Origin: Salminus brasiliensis
Taxonomy: Eukaryota; Chordata; Actinopteri; Characiformes; Bryconidae
Length of the DNA: 64,000 bases
Assembly (NCBI RefSeq): GCF_030463535.1
Contig: NC_132894.1
Span: 35,972,025 to 36,036,024 of the forward strand
Direction of reading: 5' to 3'
The first letter of the stretch is position 1. Each line of letters begins with the position of its first letter. Under the pieces are notes generated by a model that saw nothing but the letters and a program-made list of their open reading frames with translations, did no database searches and was not told the origin of the DNA. Shown in pieces: positions 35,185-46,903 of this stretch. Both the position numbers and the translations under genes were made by a program.

Positions 35185-35410
35185 AGACAGGTACTGACCA
35201 CTGCATACCAAGAGAGAACACCCCACAAGACCTGATGTCTGATGTTCTGGAGATGTTCTGACCCAGTCATTGTCTAGAACATCACAGTCTGGTTCTTGTC
35301 AAAGTGTCTCAGATTCTTATGCTTGTCCACTTTTCCTGCTTCAGCACCTTCATCACCTTCAAGACCTGACCGTTCACTCACTGACTAATATGTAGATGCA
35401 CCCCTCGACA
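35185..35410 (-). mobile_element. Tc1-like transposase remnant
   Basis: Inverse of 27290-27525, sharing GGTACTGACCACTGCATA and AACATCACAGTCTGGTTCTT. Transposase N-terminus only. Confidence 0.7.
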
Positions 35411-35569
35411 GACAGGAGCCTCTGGACCCAGATCATTTTCCTCTTGTAAATTTGGAGAAGGAAGGAGCAGAAATGAGGTTCAGTTCAGTCAGTTCTGACT
35501 GAGACCACAAAGTTTTGTGATGGACCTGAAGGAATAGTGATAGACCCTTTTAGGAAGCCCATTTGGGTC

Positions 35570-35650
35570 CCAGTAACAACACCCAGGAACCCACCTAGCC
35601 TATGTTCCACCCATGTGAGCACTGCATGAGCGTGTTGGCTGGGTTTACAG
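35570..35650. mobile_element. End fragment of MITE family C
   Basis: AACCCACCTAGCCTATGTTC followed by GTGTTGGCTGGGTT is the reverse complement of the left end of 36029-36354. Confidence 0.6.
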
Positions 35651-36028
35651 GTGGATTGCAGCCTCAGGGAGGGAGGACATGTGTGTGTTGATTAAACAGG
35701 TGCTTCACCTTCTGACATTTAGGATCTGGCCAGTTGCGACAGGATGTATGTGCTGAAGGCTATCTGCATGGCCCCAGACAGTTTGCTTAGACTGACCACC
35801 ATTTAAATTCTAGTTTTAACACAAATAAATAATAAATAAACAAGAGGATGATCTCCAGCAGTTGTTTGATTTAAAGTTTCATTAAATTCAGATCAATTCT
35901 ACCTGATCTGAATTCTCAGGCTCTGGAAGATAGAACCATCGGTCTGGATCCAGGAGCATGTGGGTTGGTTTAGGCTATCCTGTCTCCTGTAGTGTGAACC
36001 AGATATTAAAGAACCTCCACACACTGTA

Positions 36029-36354
36029 TACCCAGCCAACAGGCTCATGTGGGGCTCACATGGGTGGAACATGGGCTAGGTGGGTTCCAGGTGGGCATGA
36101 AGTCTGAGTGGGTTTGTAGATGTGTGAGGCTTCCCAAATAGGCCTCATCGTTACAGCCCACCGTAATCCCCATTCCCATCTAGGCCCTGTATGCTGTGTA
36201 CAACCCACATGGGGCCCATGTTTAACCCCTCATGGTCCCATCACTGACCCTGGTGGGCATCCAAATGTGGGGTCAGCATGGTACCCGAGGAAAAACCTTC
36301 TGCTTCCCAGCTGAGACACCCATACAGGCCCCACATGGACATGTTAGCTGGGTA
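36029..36354. mobile_element. MITE family C with terminal inverted repeats
   Basis: CCCAGCCAACAGGCTCATGT at the left and, in reverse, CCCAGCTAACATGTCCATGT at the right define a ~326-bp element without coding content. Confidence 0.7.
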
Positions 36355-36518
36355 GGTTCCAGGAAGAAGATATGTATAGGTGACCTCCTTGTCGGAAGTA
36401 AAGACTGAGACTTTTAGAAAGAGTTTGGACAGACTCCAGCGTGTCCCCAGCGCTCTCTGAGTGTACGTAAAGATTAAACACTGTGTTTGTACAGATGACA
36501 CAAAGATGAGACCTCTCG

Positions 36519-36797
36519 ATGAGGCATCTCGACACTCTTAGAATAAACAGAGCGTTCGTGTTTGCGCTCTTACTATTGAATCTGGAGGCACCGACGTGTG
36601 CAAATTCTAAATATTGGCCTAAGAAAGACTTGCGTAAATATTTACTCGTTGACGCCCAGCTGCGGCCTGATGCGTTAATTATATTAGCAAATACGGAGAA
36701 ATTTAAGCAGGTGCAGACTTTATATGGTCATCTGTACCTGCGGTTTCCTCCAGCCTGCCTGAGTGGTTTTAGTCTGAGGCACAGTTTTGAGTCCTGA
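36519..36797 (+). CDS. Unassigned 92-codon open frame, probably not a gene
   Basis: The frame starts MRHLDTLRINRAFVFALLLL, which looks like a charged N-terminus plus a hydrophobic core with a possible cleavage after APTCA, and continues with a basic segment (SKYWPKKDLRKYLLVDAQL). I do not recognise a family, see no splice partners, promoter or poly(A) signal, and the length is near chance level. It is recorded because it lies in one of the few stretches of this intergenic region (36500-36800) that is not obvious repeat, so it may be a conserved non-coding element instead. Confidence 0.12.
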   Translation: MRHLDTLRINRAFVFALLLLNLEAPTCANSKYWPKKDLRKYLLVDAQLRPDALIILANTEKFKQVQTLYGHLYLRFPPACLSGFSLRHSFES

Positions 36798-36947
36798 CAC
36801 ACCCTGACCTCACTAAACCTGCCCGAGGCCTGGACCATGAGGGCAGACCTGCTCTGGATAACAGGAGCGAGGATCGTTGTTGGAAGATTTATCTGAGTCT
36901 GTTATCCCAAATTCAGTCGTTCTTGATATTGAGATTCAGAGAGGACT

Positions 36948-36966
36948 AATAATAATAATAATAATG

Positions 36967-36999
<33 letters not shown>

Positions 37000-37000
37000 T
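36948..37000. repeat. AAT microsatellite
   Basis: About 16 AAT units with one ATG interruption. Confidence 0.95.
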
Positions 37001-37349
37001 AAAAAATGAACAGTTGTCATGACTTGTGTGGTTAATGTCTGTAAGTGGTGCAGTGATTCTCTACAGTATTTCCTTTAGGGTTGGGGGTGAAACGGCTGAT
37101 TTCTCAAAACAGAAAGTGTCCAATTTTTAAGATTTTAAATGAATTTGAATTTTTAACTGATAAAATTAAAATGATTATTTTGGCCACTGAATATTTTTTT
37201 ATACATTCATTTCATTACGTCATTATTTTGATATTCTAATGCTTAGTGAGATCTGTTCTAATTATTTTGAGATTTTGTATTGTGAGTGGTGGGAATGGGC
37301 CTCCAAAGTAACGTCTGTAATTAACAACAACCCATATTCACCATTAGTG

Positions 37350-37374
37350 TCTGCCTTTAACCCACCCATGCAGT

Positions 37375-37420
<46 letters not shown>

Positions 37421-37635
37421 TAGTGAGCAAACACACCCACAGTGACAGTGAGCACATGTGCCTAGAGCAGTGGGCAGCCATCACTGCAGCACCCAGTGAG
37501 CAAAGAGGGTTAAGGGCCATGATCAGGGGTCCAACAGCAGCAGCAGCAGCAGCAGCTTGCTGATCCCGGCTATCGAACCCACAGCCCTGTCATCAACAGC
37601 CCAGTGCTCTAACCACTCAGCCACCACTGCCCCAG
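37350..37635 (-). mobile_element. tRNA-derived SINE, near full length
   Basis: Reverse copy of the 40405-40695 SINE: ACCCATGCAGTAAACAC, an AC tract (37378-37412), GAGCAGTGGGCAGCCATCAC, an AGC run (37538-37555), then the tRNA head in reverse (CGAACCCACAGCCCTGTCAT and AACCACTCAGCCACCACTGC). Confidence 0.82.
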
Positions 37636-37790
37636 GGTTTCTACTACATTCAGAGGAGCATTGCTGTGAAGATTTGATTGCATTCAGTGACAAGAGCGTT
37701 AGTGATGTCAGGATGCTGGATGATGATCATCACCCCAACCCCATCACCTAAACCCCCATCTGGAGCTCCACCATCCAGACCAGCGAGGGT
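37636..37790 (+). mobile_element. MITE family A, 5' partial copy
   Basis: ATTGCTGTGAAGATTTGATT followed by AGTGATGTCAGGATGCTGGA matches the family-A 5' interior; it stops before the TATACCCCTCTAG block. Directly abuts the SINE. Confidence 0.65.
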
Positions 37791-38232
37791 TAGTGGCATT
37801 GCTTCCTTTTAGCAGAGCTCTTTTTAGGACTGAAAGCTCATAAAGGCCCAAGAGTAGCAGGTTGGTGGGCCTGGGTACTGCTGAACTCCCCTCAAAAGGG
37901 AAAGGGCTTCAGAGCCCCTCTAGCATTAATGGGATAGTTTGCGGTGTGCGGACGGAACCGTCCCACGCTGTGGTAAGAAACATGGGGTGTGATGTGAAGT
38001 GAAGTGCTGGCTAATACCTGCAGGTGACTCTGTGTACTCAGGTGTGTTTACTGATGACTGCACCACAAGGCCACAGGTGTACCTGAAGTAGCCACAGGAC
38101 CCTAATTCACTCCGGCTGACTGACGTCAGAGACAAAGGTGGCAGTGCTGTAATTTCAAACCTTATAGAATTTCCTTACAGTGATTTAGAGTCAGAGTAAT
38201 GATAATGATATTTGGCCTCTATAGTCTTTACT

Positions 38233-38281
38233 ATGGCCTCTCTCAGCTGTGTGCTTTACACACACAGCTGAGAGAGGCCAT
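38233..38281. other. Perfect 21-bp inverted repeat hairpin
   Basis: ATGGCCTCTCTCAGCTGTGTG (38233-38253), 7-nt loop CTTTACA, exact inverse at 38261-38281. Its class (MITE relic, RNA hairpin, recent inversion) is unknown. Confidence 0.85.
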
Positions 38282-38359
38282 ATTTATAACCATTATAACT
38301 TTATAACCATTATCAGTTACTGTGTACTAAGGGAGTCCGGCAGGTGTTTACTTTCCAGT

Positions 38360-38960
38360 GTAATGGACTCCTCTTAATTGGTATAAATGGGAGAACTGAT
38401 GGGAGAACTTTACACCACCCGCTGCATCCGCAAAGCAACCAGCATTGTGGATGACTCCACCCACCCTTCACACAGTCTGTTCTCCCTCCTGCCATCAGGA
38501 AGAAGGTACCGCAGCATCCGGTCCAACACGACCAGACTCTGCAATAGCTTCTTCCCCCAAGCCATCAGACTCCTCAACACAACTCAACTTCTGAACTGAT
38601 ATCTTACTGGTACATGCACACTCTCCCTCTCTCTCTCTTTCCAACCATTTATCCCAGATAACATGGGAAGCATTTTTTGCACAAGCATTTGCACTGATAA
38701 CTTTACTACCTCACTGGACACTGGACTGCACATTGCACAACTTGCACACTACAGTCATTATTTATTATCCTCTGTCTGTACTGTGTTGTCTGTCCGCACT
38801 TGTTTGTTTGTGTTGCACTTGTGTTCTGTATGCACTGTCTATGTTGCACCATGGTCCTGGAGGAACGTTGTTTCGTTTCACTGTGTACTCTGTATGTAGT
38901 TGAAATGACAATAAACCCACTTGACTTGACTTGACTTGACTTGACTTGACTTGATTTGTC
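38360..38960 (+). mobile_element. L2-type LINE 3' fragment with ACTTG tail
   Basis: Encodes SLFSLLPSGRRYRSIRSNTT and NSFFPQAIRLLNT (C-terminal ORF2), then a 3' UTR (TTGAAATGACAATAAACCCA) and a (CTTGA)n tail at 38921-38956. Confidence 0.85.
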
Positions 38961-38999
38961 CAGACCAGAATGTCCCACTTTTTATGCCTCTTTATTTAG

Positions 39000-40015
39000 A
39001 GACCATGCTCTTTTTGTTTTCTAGTGGACAGAAATGGTTGAGGAATCAGACATCACTATTGGGAATATCTGCTCTATGGTATTTTGGCATCATGATTGAC
39101 CTCTGACCCCACGTTTAGTCAATCAGCGGTGGCATGTTTGCTATCTGATGTGTGCTTCTTTAGTTTAGAATGAGAGATGCTAAGCTAATGTTGCTAAAAG
39201 ACACTGGACTCAGCTTGGGAAACACACGCCCGATAACACCTCTCAGCTCATCTCTTTGTAAATGGCTGTGGTTTAGAAAATGCTGTATATTATATATCCA
39301 TAATCTATAAAGTTCATCAGTACAAACATAGACCTCGACCTCCTATACAAACATCACACTCAGGACTTTTCTCTGAACATATAAACACTAAACACTTATT
39401 ATTATTTTATTATCTGCTCAGATTACACAGCATCACACTTCACACTTACACACTGCACACCAGCTGTTCAGCTGTATTTCTATATTGTATATATATATAT
39501 ATTTATATCTAATCTCTGTATTTTAATTTAATTTGACATTTTTTGCTTTTGATCCTTATATTTTATACACTTTTAAAATATATTTTTCATTTTTTAATAT
39601 TTTTTTTTATTATATACTGTGGTTGCATGTGCACAGAGAACTGTGTGTAACTGAGGGCCAGGAAGGGTACATCAGTTGCGTCCCCCAATTCGCTCTGAAT
39701 GTAGGCTGCATTTCTAGGCTGTATACGAAGGGTCCCTCACTTTCAAACTGCCTTCTAAGACATAGGGGCCGAGAAATGTGGCCTGGCTTTTGGAACGCAG
39801 CTAAAGAAAGATTTCAATACAAAATAAAAGTTCTCCATGTTTTCTAGCTAATGCTAAAGTAGCCTCGGGGTCTCTGTATGTAACAGGCTGTGCTATATCA
39901 AAAGTGCTTTTTTATATTTAGAATATTTTAATGTGATTTAATAAAATGAAGTTTTTGCTGGTTTGAGAAGTTACACAGCTACCACACACACTGAAATACC
40001 AGCGCACTTTAATAT
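39000..40015. other. Intergenic, no gene seen
   Basis: AT-rich; short open frames without family resemblance (largest 39533-39847, low complexity). Confidence 0.45.
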
Positions 40016-40017
40016 AA

Positions 40018-40260
40018 ATCAAGGATTCAGGGAGACTTTATTGTCATTTGCATCACATGTGGTACATCGGGTGGAACGAGATTGAGATCTCAAGGTCCCA
40101 GTTATACCCATAGAGCAATTATTGAATAAAATAATAATAATAATAATAATAATAAGAATCTAGAATATCAGAAGGGTAGACATAAATAGGAAAGTGAGAG
40201 AGCTGAGAAATCTGATCACAGTATGAAAGGAGTGTAGCAGCATGAATGAATAAGTAGTGG
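40018..40260 (-). mobile_element. L2-type LINE 3' end, second antisense copy
   Basis: Near-copy of 33125-33360 (shared CAAGGATTCAGGGAGACTTT, GGTCCCAGTTA and the AAT-rich stretch). Confidence 0.72.
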
Positions 40261-40404
40261 TAACATAATAAAGTGTCTCAGTGTCCTCTAAGTGTCCGTG
40301 CCCTGCTCTACACTGAAGCCCCTCGTCACACCGCGGGACAGACAGCCCGTACACTCCCTCGCCTGCAGATGGTCTCTTTGTCCTCATCCTGATATGAGAC
40401 TTTC

Positions 40405-40695
40405 GGGGCAGTGGTGGCTCAGCGGTTAGAGCGCCGGGATATCGATAACAGGATTGTGGGTTCGATTCCCGGGCTCGGCAAGCTGCCACTGTTGGGCCCT
40501 TGAGCAACGCCCTTTACCCTCTCTGCTCCCCGGGCGCTGGAGTTGGCTGCCCACCGCTCTGGGTGTGTGTGTACTCACTGCCCCTAACACATGTGTGTGT
40601 GAGTGTGTGTTCACTACCAGATGGGTTAAATGCGGAGGACACATTTCGCTGTACAGTCCACGCTGTACAGTGACGAATACGTGCACCTTTATCCT
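40405..40695 (+). mobile_element. tRNA-derived SINE, best-preserved copy
   Basis: The head has a pol III A-box-like GTGGCTCAGCGGTTAGAG and B-box-like GGGTTCGATTCCCGG, 40 bp apart as in a tRNA. The body is GGGCCCTTGAGCAACGCCCT, then CTGCTCCCCGGGCGCTGG, a GT-rich tract and ATGGGTTAAATGCGGAGGAC, with a 3' TTTATCC repeat. The tRNA part cannot be a functional tRNA gene because the anticodon arm and acceptor pairing are not maintained. Confidence 0.88.
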
Positions 40696-41732
40696 TTTAT
40701 CCTTTTTTTCATTTTGTGGTCCAGCCTTTATCCCGGTCCAGCTGAAGTCTTCTAGGTAGGGCAGGTTGTTGCCGCTGCTGTTGCTGATTTTCAGTGAATG
40801 TTATCAGGTTTGTAGGTGAGGCAGATTTACAATTTACTTTTGTTAACTTTCCCTTTTGGTCTGCAGATACGGCAACATGAACAAGCAATACAGAGAACCC
40901 AGCAGAGTGCTAGATAAGGAGGAGGAGGTTCAGCACCTCAGAACCATCCCAGACACTAATTCTACAGACTTAGCTAAAGCTCCTTCACCTGGGATTCACA
41001 TCTGCACACAAAGGAAATCTATTTTGGAATTAAATGCAATTTAATTTAGGTATTAAAATACATAATAGTACAGAATTAATATGTAATAGGGTCCCCGGGA
41101 CAGGATTTTGGATTGGCCTCATGGATGTGCACAAATTGAGTCTGCACTTCATTCCAGCTTCTGAAAGCTAGGCCTTTGCCTGGTGACAGTTAACCAGGTT
41201 ATGGTGATCTTTACCCAGTGATGAACATGCAGATATGGTGGGAAGTTTACATACTCTCATCATGGATGTGAGCGTGATGCCAATTTTGGGCTTTCAGTGA
41301 TTTCAGTGTTTTCAGTGAGAGAGGTTTGCATAAATGTCCCCTAAGTTAAACCTTCACTAGATGCTTCTGGTAGTCATCAGCAAGCAAGTCGTGAGGTGGG
41401 ACCTCCATGAGCATCAATCAGCTTTGGGCATCCATGGTCCCTGGCCACTCGGAGAAAAGCGCTGGGCCTCCAGCTCCACCACATCACTTAAGAGTGAAGA
41501 GGCGAGAGAGCCAGAGCACGACCAGCTGTGCTCTCTCAGACTCCGGCTGCTGATGGCAAAGCGGCATGGCTCCGGATTCGATCTCCCGACTCCCAGGTCA
41601 TGGTGGCAGCCTTTACTTTTTAGGCCTTATATATCTTAGCCTTTGCTGTTTTTCACTTTTTGTTGTTGTTTACACTGAATCCGTTTCACATTGTACCAGA
41701 ATTTTTCCTCCCTCTGTAAATCTTAAATGTCC

Positions 41733-41985
41733 AGGAAACAGTGAAAAGCCTGGACTTCCACCCCGTATGTCTATAATTAATAATCCAAAGCCCAACATCC
41801 AGATAGTTTGGACTGTTTTCCATGTAGTTGCTAATTAATACAATTTAGGACTAGAAAATACATCCAGGTAGTTGATTAAAGGTCCACTTAAACGGCCAGG
41901 AGCCAGTGGAGGGCCTGGACCTCCATTACTCAACCCCATATCTCAAAAATAATCCTGGATAATCTTTCTGGATAATAAAATGTAC
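41733..41985. repeat. ~160-bp satellite-like repeat, outlying block
   Basis: Two units starting CCAGGAAACAGTGAAAAGCC and CCAGGAGCCAGTGGAGGGCC. They match the last two units of the main array (43534-43770) almost base for base. Confidence 0.85.
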
Positions 41986-41999
41986 AATTAGATCATGCA

Positions 42000-43055
42000 G
42001 CCAGTTTAATGATTCAACTGTTTTGGAGATGCTAGATTTTTGCAGGACATTAACAATATATTTATTCTAATTCCGAATCCCAAACACTACCTACTATCCT
42101 TTAAAGAGGTGGCTCAGACGTCTGCACAGGACTCGCAAATTCATTTCTTCATAAATCTTGGAACAGATCCTGATTCCTGACGTTGGAATAAATGAGTCAA
42201 ATTAACACCTTCGGTTTCAAGAATGTGCTTCAGGCGTGGCATTAAAATAAGTGATTGGTGACCAACCAGAGCAGAACACACCTCGATGCAGACGTGTGAG
42301 CGTGATACGAGCCCCAATCAATCACGCTACGCTCGGTCAGTCTGAAGCTCTGCGTGGTAAAAGCAATCTGAGGCTGATTTGAGCAGTGATGTGTCCTGCT
42401 GAGATTCCCCCTCCATTCACAGCAGGGGGGCATCAGGAGTGATGCGCTGTGGCGGGTGTGTTGGGCGTGTGCTTGTTCGAAATAATAATATTTAAAATAA
42501 TCGATTCCCCTCCCAGCTAGAAGTGCTTGAGAACACAGTGAGGGGAAAGGACTGCGTCTCAACAGGTGGTTTTTAAGTGGAGTTATTTATCCTGGCCGGG
42601 CCGATGTGTTCAGGTGCCCTCATGATAGAAACAGAAAGCCCGGGGTTGTTCGGGCTTGTTGGCGATGCCATCCAGCTGAATAGGTGTATGTTGGCACAGT
42701 GACGGCTCACTGAAATGAGGAAGACTTTTTTGTGTGACAGAGCAAAGGTACACCTGAGGTTTTATCCGTTTTGACTCACTAGCTTTTAATGCCTTTGTGT
42801 AAATTTGCTGTTAGAGAGATAAGAAAGACAAAGGCGCTGGCAGCAGGAGGTTAAAGGTCAAGAGAGATAATTGGTAATTAATCTTCGAATAGGTTCACGC
42901 CTGCAGAGGCTCGTGTGTGTGCGCGCTATGAGTCAAATTAAGATAAAACAGTTCAGTAAACAACAAAAAAATGTCATGGGAACCCCTTAGACACACGTTA
43001 AGGGATGTTAAATCAAAGATGAACAGAAGTACTGACAGTTAAATCATGATTAATA
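42000..43055. other. Intergenic spacer between satellite blocks, no gene
   Basis: Not visibly repetitive and comparatively GC-rich at 42230-42720. Candidate regulatory DNA upstream of the mucin gene, but no specific site can be supported. Confidence 0.35.
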
Positions 43056-43059
43056 AACA

Positions 43060-43800
43060 TCTAGGAGCCAGCAGAGGACCTGGACGTCCATCCCTCACTT
43101 CTATAACCTCTTATATAATAATCCAGGAATAATCCAGATGGGTTGCATTGTTTTCCATGTAGTTACTGAATAATACTATTTAGGATTAGAGAAAAAAACA
43201 TGCAGTTAAATTATTACAGGTGTACTTAAGTATCCAGGAGACAACGGAGGGCCTGGACTTTCACTCCCCAGTCCTGTAACTCAAGCATAATCCAGATAGT
43301 TTCTGAATAATAACAGAGGATTAATTCAGCATTAAGAATTACAGCCAGTTAGATAATGAAAGGCTCACTTAAACATCCAGGAGCCAGTGGAAGGCCTGGA
43401 CTTCCATTTCTTAATTCTGTAACTCAAGAATAATCCAGATAGTTTAAAAAGTTGTTTTTTTTCATGTAGTGTCTGAATAATAAAATATAGGATTAAAAAT
43501 ACACCAAATAAGTAATTAAATTCCACTTAAATGTCCAGGAACCAGTGAAAAGCCTGGACTTCCACCCCTTACGTCTATAATTAATAATCCAGCAATAATC
43601 CAGATAGTTTGGATTATTTTCCACGTAGTTGTTAATTAATACAATTTAGGACTAGAAAATACACCCAGGTAGTTGATTAAAGGTCCACTTAAACGTCCAG
43701 GAGCCAGTGGAGGGCCTGGACCTCCATTACTCAACCCCATATCTCAAGAATAATCCTGGATAATAAACCCCCCCCCCCCCCCCCATAAACATCCAGGAGC
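43060..43800. repeat. ~160-bp satellite-like array, main block
   Basis: Units begin near 43062, 43227, 43376, 43535, 43699 and 43789 at TCCAGGAGCCAGNGGAGGGC followed by CTGGAC; each carries CAAGAATAATCCAGATAG and TTAAAGGTCCACTTAAA blocks. A 17-base C run (43768-43784) interrupts the end. Confidence 0.88.
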
Positions 43801-44128
43801 CACCAGCAGGGCCCAGGCCTTTACACTATTTTATACATAATCACTGAAAGACGAGCCTTTAACTATAGGACAGGTTAAAAACTCACAATTTGAACTCTAA
43901 AATCTTAATGAATCTTTAATTTTTTTTAATTCTTCCAAACTATAAATCAAAACTCATCTCTACAATATTCACATTAGTCACATAACTGCTCACAGACCAC
44001 GCTTTACAGTGAAAGCTGTGAAATTGTGAATTCATAAGTAGCCAATTAGATTGAAATCAGGGAGCCGCTGACATCTTGGGAAAGTGCCAGGTTCAGCCCC
44101 TCCTTGGCCTTCACACAATAGAAGGTCT

Positions 44129-44135
44129 TATAAAG
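44129..44135 (+). promoter_or_regulatory. TATA box of the mucin gene
   Basis: TATAAAG lies 66 bp upstream of the ATG at 44201 in the context TCTTATAAAGGCTAAAG. A start site ~30 bp downstream (near 44160) would leave a 5' UTR of about 40 nt. A strong TATA box fits a tissue-restricted secreted mucin and contrasts with the CpG-rich ap2a2 promoter. Position and spacing are seen; use is inferred. Confidence 0.65.
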
Positions 44136-44200
44136 GCTAAAGCTGAGCCAAGAGCCACATTCAAACTCCTGTGGGCCATCAGACGACCCACAGGGCCACC

Positions 44201-44654
44201 ATGGGGAATTACAGAGCGATTCCGATATGGGCGCTGAGATGGATGGTACTAGCCATTGGAATAAGCTCCACACAGACAGGTAGGAGAACCACCTTTCCTT
44301 CAGTGAGCCGCTCTGGACCAGCTGTTGCTGGTCGACGTCTGTAAGAATCGACATTCTTATGAATCTACTTCTCCTTCATGGAAGGGCTTGGAGTTGTTTG
44401 ACCAATGTGGGGCCTTTAGAAATGCCCGAGTCCTGTTCTTCCAGTCCGCTCCTTCTATTGTGGAAATCTGAACTGGACAGATGATTAATGAATACTAATA
44501 ATGAGCACCAGTGGAAGGTCTTTGGTTGTTTATCAGCAATTTCCTAACTGTGTACCTTGAGTTTATGACCATCACACTGACCGCCCCTTTGCTCCCACAG
44601 CAGACGGACCTGTCAACTTCATTCCTCAGATGACCAAGATAACCATGACCTCAG
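44201..44654 (+). other. Mucin exons 1-2: signal peptide and short N-terminal linker
   Basis: Exon 1 encodes [20 protein letters not shown] and a Ser/Thr/Gln tail compatible with signal-peptidase cleavage near residues 22-26. Exon 2 encodes [17 protein letters not shown]. The exon 2 acceptor is a tandem NAGNAG (CACAGCAG, 44596-44603): either AG keeps the frame, adding or dropping one Ala. Confidence 0.85.
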
Positions 44655-46843
44655 GTGAGAATCCACAACCCCAGACCTTGTAACAGTAATTCCTTATAAT
44701 CAGACTATAAACTGACCAGTGGCTGGACCTTAACATCCCAGCATGAAGCCTGTAAGGATGAACATGAATAACTGATGAAGAATTCCACACATCTGGGTCC
44801 AGCAACATCAATACATCACCGTTTCAGAGCAACTGGTGTCCGAGTTCAGTAGATACCAGCATCACCATTCTCCTCCAGCCTTTACCCTCCATCTAACACA
44901 CCCTGCTACAGCAGCAGCTCATACTGAAAGCTTTCACAAGAGAGGGAGGGTGAGCCGGCTGCTCCATTTAGCACTGAACTCAACTTAAGTGCATTTACAT
45001 CACCTTTAAAGGCTTTTTAAAGCAATGAAAAGTGATGGAATCTTCAATAATCAACACACGTTTCAAACTATAGTAATAATAATATAATATATATTAAAAC
45101 TAATAGTTCATAGCGGATACTGAATAATTCCCAGCAGATACTAAATAATTCATAGTAGATACTGAATAATTTATAGTAGATACTGAATAATTTACAGTAG
45201 ATACTGAATTTGAAGTAGGTCCTGAATATTTACTTGCTAAAACTAATAGTTCATAATGGACACTGAATAATTCATAATGGACACTGAATAATTCACAGTG
45301 GATGCTATAATTTGAAGTAGGTCCTGAATAATTCATTGTTAAAACTAATAATTCATAGTAAATCCTAAATAATTAATAGTGGATACTGAATAATTCATAT
45401 TGGATATTGAATAATAAGTCTTCCCCACAGTTGAAAAAGGAGTGAAATGTTTGTTTTATTTGGCTCAAAAGTATATTTCTTATTTCTGATGTTGTTGATT
45501 GACAGGCGTGAGCCCTGCTCATAATGAACGAGTCTGCAGCACATGGGGAAACTACCACTTCAAGACCTTCGATGGAGACATCTTCCAAGTGCCCTCCACC
45601 TGCAACTACATCCTGACCTCACAGTGCAGCAGCAGCTACGAGGACTTCAACATCCAGATGAGGCGGCAGGTGGTGGACGGCCATCCCACCATCACCAAGA
45701 TCACCATGAAGCTGGAGGGCACGGCGGTGGAGCTGACCAACAACTCCGTCAGCGTGGACGACCAGGAGTGAGTACCTTCAGTGCTTTTAGAGTCACACCT
45801 TCCTGCTTTAGTTGTCTGGAACATTAGGGGTATGACACAGCATCGGTCAGAACCTACAAATTCAACTGCAGCACTTTTAGGAAGGTTAAAATAATCATCC
45901 TAACTGGGAGTTAATGTGGGCTGTAACCCAGACTCATCCTCGGGACTGATGAAGAATATCTGTCTGTCTGCTTTGCCGCAGGGTGACTCTGCCGTACAGC
46001 CACTCCGGAGTCCTCATTGAGAAAAACCCCTCTTACATCAAAGTTACAGCCAAGCTGGGACTCACGGCCTGGTGGAACGGGGAGGATGCTCTCATGGTGA
46101 GTGAAACTGATGGTCATGTAGAACTGGAACTAGCTATTTATTTATTTTTAATAGATTAACTCAAGATTTATAAGCTGTTTGAGGGCACCTTTATAATAAC
46201 AAAGCACATTGAGATAAATGTGTATCACAATGGGAACATTGTTTTAAAAATGATACAATTATAGTTTTTGCACTTTAACATAGCGACAGAGGCTAAAAAA
46301 CAGCATTGTATAATAAAGTGTGATACTGTCTGGTATATCAGATTGGTGGACCAGTACTTCCCCCAGTGGTGTTCTGGGCCTTATACAGTGAATTCCAGCT
46401 ATTCCTTATTCAGCTGGGTTACAGTACAGTTACTGTTTACTGGAGCACACGTTAACTTTACTGTATTCACACTCTAAAGCCTACAGTGTGTCTAATACTG
46501 ATGATTATTTTGAAATAGTGTAATTAATGAAATAATTTATGAATACATTAATTGATACAATTTATTTAATATCTCCAGATTGAACTTGACGACAAGTACA
46601 AAAACCAGACTTGTGGACTGTGCGGTGACTTTAACGGAGTCCAGCTCTACAACGAGTTCATCAAAAACGGTTGGTTTTAGTACATCTATATTTTAGTATA
46701 TCTCACGTTCATACATTTATGGTACATTAACTCTAGAGCAGGGTAGCACTAATATGCACAACTAAATATACTACATAAGTATACAGAAGCAGGAGGGTCC
46801 TATGTAAGGAACTTTCTCTACTGTGTACCAAGGATTTATATAA

Positions 46844-46903
<60 letters not shown>

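Noticed and set aside
40430-40480. tRNA gene
   Set aside because: The A and B boxes belong to a SINE head; the cloverleaf is not maintained and SINE body and tail follow.
40454-40759. 101-codon plus-strand frame and overlapping antisense 115-codon frame
   Set aside because: Both lie in SINE sequence.
45543-45827. 94-codon His/Gly-rich frame
   Set aside because: Out-of-frame reading of mucin exon 3; the correct frame gives a VWD domain.
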